Part shown: positions 58,963 through 64,000 of the stretch, piece after piece
Layout of the letters: each line of letters starts with the position of its first letter
Position numbering within the stretch: position 1 is the first letter of the stretch
Origin: Glandiceps talaboti
Taxonomy: Eukaryota; Hemichordata; Enteropneusta; Spengelidae
Reading direction: 5' to 3'
DNA length: 64,000 nucleotides
NCBI RefSeq assembly: GCF_964340395.1
Contig: NC_135550.1
Coordinates: forward strand, 310,001 to 374,000
Notes under the pieces: model-generated
Database searches by the model: none
Seen by the model: the letters and a program-made list of their open reading frames with translations, nothing else
What the model was told of the DNA's origin: nothing
Position numbers and translations under genes: made by a program

Positions 58963-59611
58963 AGTGAATAATATAATGTATAAATGTACATGAAATGTAA
59001 CCTGAAAAAATAACATTCAGAGTTGGATGTTGATTTTGTTATTTTTCAGGCCAGTAAAACCAACTGGTCAGTGTTATTGTGAAGGAATCTGTATTACTGA
59101 ATTATCATATGAAAAGAAATAAAAAATAATTTGATTTGTGAATTTATGTTTGCTCTGTACATATATATTTGAGTTGCTAGTTGTATTTTCCAACCCCTTC
59201 CATACCTGCAAAATAGAAATTCCTACCTACCTACCCTTATTTTCAAGACCATGTAATAGGAACCACACAATTTTTTTTGTTTGGCCCCATCGTAACCAAA
59301 GCTTTGCTAGATACTCAATTATTGTAAGTCTGCTGTAAGTGGTATTGAGATGTAATATATCTAACCTAAGGGGGTGATGAAAGGTCATCAAACCACATTC
59401 CAGGAATATTAAGTTGTCTATAATGTGTTCAGTTTAATTAAGTTTCCATATAGTCTGTGTTATCTGTGACAGGAGCAAAAGGTTTTCAAAGATAGAAGTG
59501 AAATTAATAATGCATTTTACACTATGCTAGACTTTGTGCTAGTATTAGTATTAAAGACAGTCGTCTGATAATTACTGACGTCTCATTATGTTATTTCTAT
59601 TCTTTTTGTAG

Positions 59612-59682
59612 CGGAGTTTGGAGAACATGATCCGTACACCCATACAGTTGAATTTTTAAAAGATTTTGTCATTCTCCCGAAG
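59612..59682 (+). CDS. PTPN14: PTPN14/PTPN21 (Pez) orthologue, fourth coding exon
   Basis: The acceptor TTCTTTTTGTAG ends at 59611 and the donor CCGAAG|GTAAGA follows 59682. The 71-nt exon completes the alanine codon (G + CG), encodes AEFGEHDPYTHTVEFLKDFV, then ILPK, and ends in phase 0. It matches the FERM F2 part after the AVQ helix in PTPN14/21 (ADFGDF....S..FL..F...P). The following exon was not found before 64000, so intron 4 exceeds 4.3 kb. Confidence 0.9.
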
Positions 59683-60572
59683 GTAAGAAGCAGACAATGG
59701 AATCACACATAATATAGAACTACATGTATTGTACATATTGACATGTATGTCATATCACAATTATAGTGTTTTTAAGTGTTTATGTAAGCTTTTTAAAGGC
59801 TTTTTCAGTGCTGCTGTCCGTGAAAACTGCGCAGAGCTTAAGGGTTAGGTTGATTCTTCATTAGCTTCTACATTCTACTTCTACATGCATTAGCTCCACA
59901 GTCAGCGAAAACATTTTTGAAAAGTTAGTTTGTAATTCATTATTTGACAGAACAATAGATGGTGATCACTGAATTTATGTCCGAAATCAGTAAAAAAAAT
60001 GACCACAAGTCATTAGAAAACCACTCTGCTAAAAGGTACAGCCATCACAGTAATTTCCCGGACAGCAACTTAATGATGTTACCAGCTAATTAGTGCGCAA
60101 TATTTAGAGTTCAATTGACAATTACCGAGACACATGTTTATTTTGTAACTGATGTGGCTGCACGCCGACTCAGCAGAACTCATTTCCGTATTTATGTTAC
60201 AATGTTTATACAAATTGCATGTGCGACAAATTTCAAGTACATTACTTTCTGAAGAGGTGACTGCTTACTGTGTCATGGGTATAAGAACAACAAAGTGTTT
60301 GAGATGCATAGAAATATCCTACATGTACGTTGTACAATGTTGTTGACATTAATTTTGACACTTCCATTAGATAGCAATGGCTGACCGTTCACATGAGCAG
60401 TGTACACAAATTTGATAGGATCATCCTTGTATATGACTGTTGGCAATCCTTTGATTTTGACATAATTTTGCCCTTTTTTCTTCCGTAAGGAAGAGATATA
60501 TTTATGGGTGGAAGTCTGTGTCTGTGTGTCTGTTTGTCTGTCTGTCTGTGTCATCGTTTTCTCCATAACGGC
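59683..60572. other. PTPN14 intron 4, start
   Basis: No coding sequence is seen. It holds the 60045-60142 copy of the dispersed repeat from 54080, and a GTCT/GTGT tract at 60517-60550. Confidence 0.5.
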
Positions 60573-61250
60573 TTGCTCAATTCAAATTACATTTTGAAGA
60601 CATCTTCCGTAGGGTAATGGCAAGACTTGATTAGGTTTTGGTAAAAATCCCGTGAATATTAATGATCAATTTACGTAATAAATGATTTTCGGTAATTAGG
60701 CTATATCTCAATAATGTACGCTTCAAATTCATTATAACTTGGCACACACATTTGCGATACCAAAGCGCACCTGTCCTGAAAATATTACTAATGTAGCTTT
60801 TAGTTTTAATAAGTTATTGGCATATTTTCGATTGGCCACAAAAAAGAAAAAAATAGTTTCTCATCTGGAAATGACGTCTAAAGTGGTGCGACTTTATCAA
60901 CATTTTCTAAAACACGACTTGCTAAATTCAAATGAAATTTATTGCATGTGTTCTGTAGGGTAGTGACAAGAACTGATTAGGTTTCGGTAAACATCCCAAG
61001 AATATTAACGAGAAATTTACATATATAATTAATGTTTTTCGGTAATTAGGCTATATCTCAAGAATGCACACTTCAAATTCAATATAATTTGATACATGCA
61101 TTTGCGATACCAAAGCGCACTTGTCCTGAAAATATTATTGATGTAGTTTTAAGTTTTAATAAATTATTGGCATATTTTTGTGGGCAACTAAAAAGGAAAA
61201 AATAGTTTCTTGTCAGGAAATGTTGTCTAAAGTGGTATGGCGATGCGCTT
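60573..61250 (+). repeat. Tandem duplication, about 350-bp period
   Basis: Blocks CGGTAATTAGGCTATATCTC, then GCGATACCAAAGCGCAC and the TTATTGGCATATTTT segment occur in order at 60692-60835 and again at 61039-61175. The two copies differ at many scattered positions, so the duplication is old. Confidence 0.75.
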
Positions 61251-61258
61251 ATTTTTTT

Positions 61259-62690
61259 AGCACAACTGAACTGAGCTTCAGTAGTGCTATAGGGATCGCC
61301 CGGCATCTGTCTGTCTGTCTGTGTGGATGTGTGTGTGTGTAAACAACTTAAAGTCAAAAACAACTGAACCGATTGCCATGATATTTGGTGGGTCCATTAC
61401 CTTGGGTGTCTAGTTGGGAAATTGTTCAAATCAAAATGATCGCATCACAGGTGTGTGATTTGGGTCAAAAAATGCGAAATTTGCCAGAAACGATCTACAG
61501 GGGGTGTAAAGTAAAATTTGTTCATGACATGATGATTCTATCAGTAATATGCAAATTAGGGCTAAAAATGCGTCTTTTTGGTCAAAAGTCAATAATTCCA
61601 AAACTACTGAGCAGATTGGGCTGAAATTTAATTGGAATGCATCTAGGGATGTATGGACGAAGAAATGTTAAGCATACAATGATTCCATGAGTAATATGCA
61701 AATTAGGTGTAAAAATGTTCATTTTTGGTCAATAACTTATATCTCAAAAAATACCTGGTCGATGACTCTGAAACTTGGTGAGATGTTTCCAAAAGTGTTA
61801 TTCTGCAGATTTTCCTCAAAACATTTTGACAAAATTGGCCCTAGTAACCATGACCACACCCTTAGCAACAACCAAATGGCAGTATATTTTGGTCTAATAA
61901 CAACATTCTGGTAGGCAAGTGAGTAAACATTCAAAAAATGTATCCAAATACCCTAGCAACCATGACCCCGCCCATAGCAACAGCCAAATGGTCGTGTATT
62001 TTACAAAGATAACAACAGGGATTAATAGACAATTGAATAAACATTCAAAAAATGTATGTAAATTTGCCTAGCAACAAGACCACGCCCATAGCAACAGCCA
62101 AATAATCACGTATATTGCAAAGATAACAGGAATAGAAAGACAAATGAATAAACATTCAAAAAATGTATGCAAATGTGCCTAGCAACAAGACCACGCCCAT
62201 AGCAACAGCCAAATGATCACATATATTGCGAAGATAACAACAGGGATTAATAGACAATTGAATGAACATTCAAAAATGTAAGTAAATATGCCTAGCAACA
62301 AGACCACGCCCATAGCAACAAGCAAATGATCATGTATATTGCGAAGATGACGAATAGAAAGGTAAGTGAATAAACATTTTAAAATGTATGCAAATACGCC
62401 TAGCAACAACACACCCATAGCAACAGCCAAATGATCACATATATTGCAAAGATAATATCAGGAATTCATATACAAGTGAACCAAAACATACAAAAATGTA
62501 TGGAAATATATCTAACAACATGACCACGCCCATAGCAACAGCCAAATGATAGTGTATATCGCAAAGATAGCAACATGGTTGAATAGGCAAATGAACACCT
62601 ATTGTTAGCATGGACTAGCATATGGATAAACATTTTTAAAAACTGTACAGTTGTGCTACACGCCATTGGCGGTATTTTTTTTTTTACATT
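61259..62690 (+). repeat. Dispersed repeat of the ACTGAACTGAG family, fullest copy
   Basis: It has the complete block order: hairpin head AGCACAACTGAACTGAGCTT, the TAGGGATCGCCCGGCATCTG phrase, a GTCT/GTGT tract (61305-61340), AACCGATTGCCATGATATTT, AGCAGATTGGGCTGAAATTT, a tandem array (61845-62600), and the end with GCTACACGCCATTGGCGG followed by a T run (to 62686). Confidence 0.8.
61845..62600 (+). repeat. Tandem array, about 110 bp x 7
   Basis: Seven units of the CCTAGCAACAAGACCACGCC / CATAGCAACAGCCAAATGAT repeat are recognisable, the longest array in the window. The last units are more diverged than the middle ones. Confidence 0.85.
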
Positions 62691-63710
62691 CTCAACAAAT
62701 GTCACAGTACATGTTGTGTTTGGCCAGGAGATCACTAACAGCAAATAGCAATCAATGAAAAAAACAAACTTTTGTTACATATGTTCTGTTGTATTCCAAC
62801 AATTGTCTGTAGGAACGACAATCTCAAAACTTTGCCCTTACGGAAGACATTCAGTTTTCATCTGGTCTGGTTTTTCATTCAGTACTCTTGTTTTCCCGAC
62901 ATTGGTGATTTTAGTTCAGCGTCTCTTCTCAAATCATGACAGTTTGACATAGTACAGCAGATAGCCTACAGAGTGGAGAACTGCCGTGGTTGCAGTATGA
63001 GTAAACGGCAAATACTGGGGTAACTAAATTTCTTTTCTCCGGCTAGTAAGCCAGGTAGGAGTAATGGAAATGATGAACAACTCGCTAATATCGCAACAAG
63101 ACAAGCAGGCAAATTGTGTCTTCCAAAATACTTCCCACACTAGGCCTTTCATTGTTATGGCGGCAAATTTGCACTTCATCCTACCGAATGCTAATTGTAC
63201 ATCATACATGATGTCTAGAACTAGCTGCATTTATTTGCAGATTAATTACGTGACTCCATCTGACTTGCACTTGTAAAACGGGACAGTTCCCCCAGTCACC
63301 CCATTACTTTTCCGAGTACATTCACATTCAGTCTCACTGAGAAACTTCAATAATTATGGAAATATCCTAAAATTAAAACCTGAGAACAAGTAGCTAAAAC
63401 ATAGACATCAATAGCAACTTTTACACAAAAGATGTATTCACAGATACCTCCAATGCTCACAGCATTTGAACTTTTATGGCTGTGATGCTCACATGTCGGC
63501 CTAAATGTAGCATTATAATCGAGAGTCAATACAAAGGAAATCCACAAAATCAGAAGAAAATATTTACAGTGATATCTCGGCAACAACTTCTTTGATAGCA
63601 GTTTCTGTAAATATGGTGGCGAAGACATCGTGTGCTCTAATATAAGGTATCTTTTCACATAATGAAAACATATCTCACGTGTTAAATTCTGGGCAATACG
63701 GTGGGGGTTG
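62691..63710. other. Gene-free stretch, probably PTPN14 intron 4
   Basis: Several 60-100-codon frames on both strands have no recognisable motif and no splice context matching PTPN14. Nothing else is seen. Confidence 0.4.
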
Positions 63711-63985
63711 AAATAGCAAATTAACTTCTCATTTTCCTAATATTTTGTATAAGTTTGGCTCTGCAATTCAGCCGTGATGAAAACCCAAAAGTAGCAGCAT
63801 TTTGAAACGGGTAGTACCCTGACATCGCTTTCACGTTTTTAGTGTGATCTCATCTATTTGCGTTACCGTTAGAAAAATTGTAGCGATTGCTTCCAGTTAA
63901 ACTTCGGAACGAAAAAAAAGCACACACAGAAGAAAGAACCCTCAAAATCACAGTACACACTACAATTATTGCAGCTTGTGTAAGA
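63711..63985 (+). repeat. Dispersed repeat, direct copy of 11385-11660
   Basis: GAAATAGCAAATTAACTTCT, the CATTTTGAAACGGGTAGTAC phrase, TTGTAGCGATTGCTTCCAGT and ATTATTGCAGCTTGTG follow the copy at 11385-11660 in the same order. It lacks the adjoining palindrome before the window ends. Confidence 0.8.
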
Positions 63986-64000
63986 CCTGCATGGTTTGAG

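Larger units (their letters stand above)
55898..59286. mobile_element. TIR-flanked composite region in PTPN14 intron 3
   Basis: GGCCAAACAAAAAAAATTGT, then GTGGTTCC at 55898-55925 is matched inverted, base for base, at 59259-59286. Just inside the left end lies GTTACCCGACCGACCC, a phrase also seen as GGGTCGGTCGGG in the insertion ending near 16700. Between the ends lie a piggyBac-like element (56360-57979), a decayed reading frame (58027-58962) and a retroposed segment (58662-58840). Whether the 28-bp ends delimit one element or two separate insertions of one repeat is open. Confidence 0.55.

Overview
This is a window of an animal nuclear genome: AT-rich, intron-bearing and crowded with transposable elements. 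There are no bacterial-style operons. Only two ordinary host genes can be recognised. On the minus strand are the first two coding exons of a CENP-F (centromere protein F) orthologue (20278 down to 18894). On the plus strand are four FERM-domain exons of a PTPN14/PTPN21 (Pez) tyrosine phosphatase orthologue (41796 to 59682). Both genes run off the recognisable part: CENPF continues to the left, and the PTPN14 phosphatase domain lies beyond 64000. The two genes stand head to head about 21.5 kb apart, an arrangement I know from human 1q41. That, together with the mix of DIRS, piggyBac-like, hAT-like and LINE remnants, points to a marine invertebrate, most likely an invertebrate deuterostome. The species assignment is inference only. 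|| Layout. 1-5.2 kb: a TIR element with CAGTGTTCTCCCC ends (1571-3838) that carries a second TIR element (1895-3124), then a 5'-truncated LINE. 5.2-8.2 kb: dispersed repeats. 8.4-11.2 kb: a decayed DIRS-type retrotransposon with a reverse transcriptase/RNase H reading frame, a frameshifted tyrosine recombinase and a 110-bp minisatellite. 11.4-11.9 kb: a dispersed repeat and a near-perfect palindrome. 12.5-16.9 kb: a piggyBac-like element with TTAA ends, carrying its own insertion and sitting at the centre of another palindrome. 18.9-21.2 kb: the CENPF 5' exons and a promoter-like block. 22.4-26.4 kb: a frameshifted multi-exon PHD-finger gene and, facing it, a tandemly duplicated transposase-like fragment. 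26-41 kb: almost gene-free intergenic DNA with hAT-like elements and repeats, plus an inverted copy (29.4 kb) of the block upstream of CENPF. 41.7-59.7 kb: the PTPN14 exons, with introns filled by transposons, including a 4-kb TIR element in intron 1 and a nest of elements in intron 3. 60-64 kb: tandem and dispersed repeats, possibly still inside a PTPN14 intron. || The host genes work in different processes. CENP-F is a kinetochore and microtubule-associated coiled-coil protein; PTPN14/Pez is a FERM-domain phosphatase at cell junctions and in Hippo/YAP control. Nearly everything else is mobile DNA in several layers. Several insertions can be read at base level from their duplicated targets or from empty sites elsewhere in the window. 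All comparisons were made by eye, so repeat boundaries are accurate to a few bases where flanking duplications are named and to tens of bases elsewhere.
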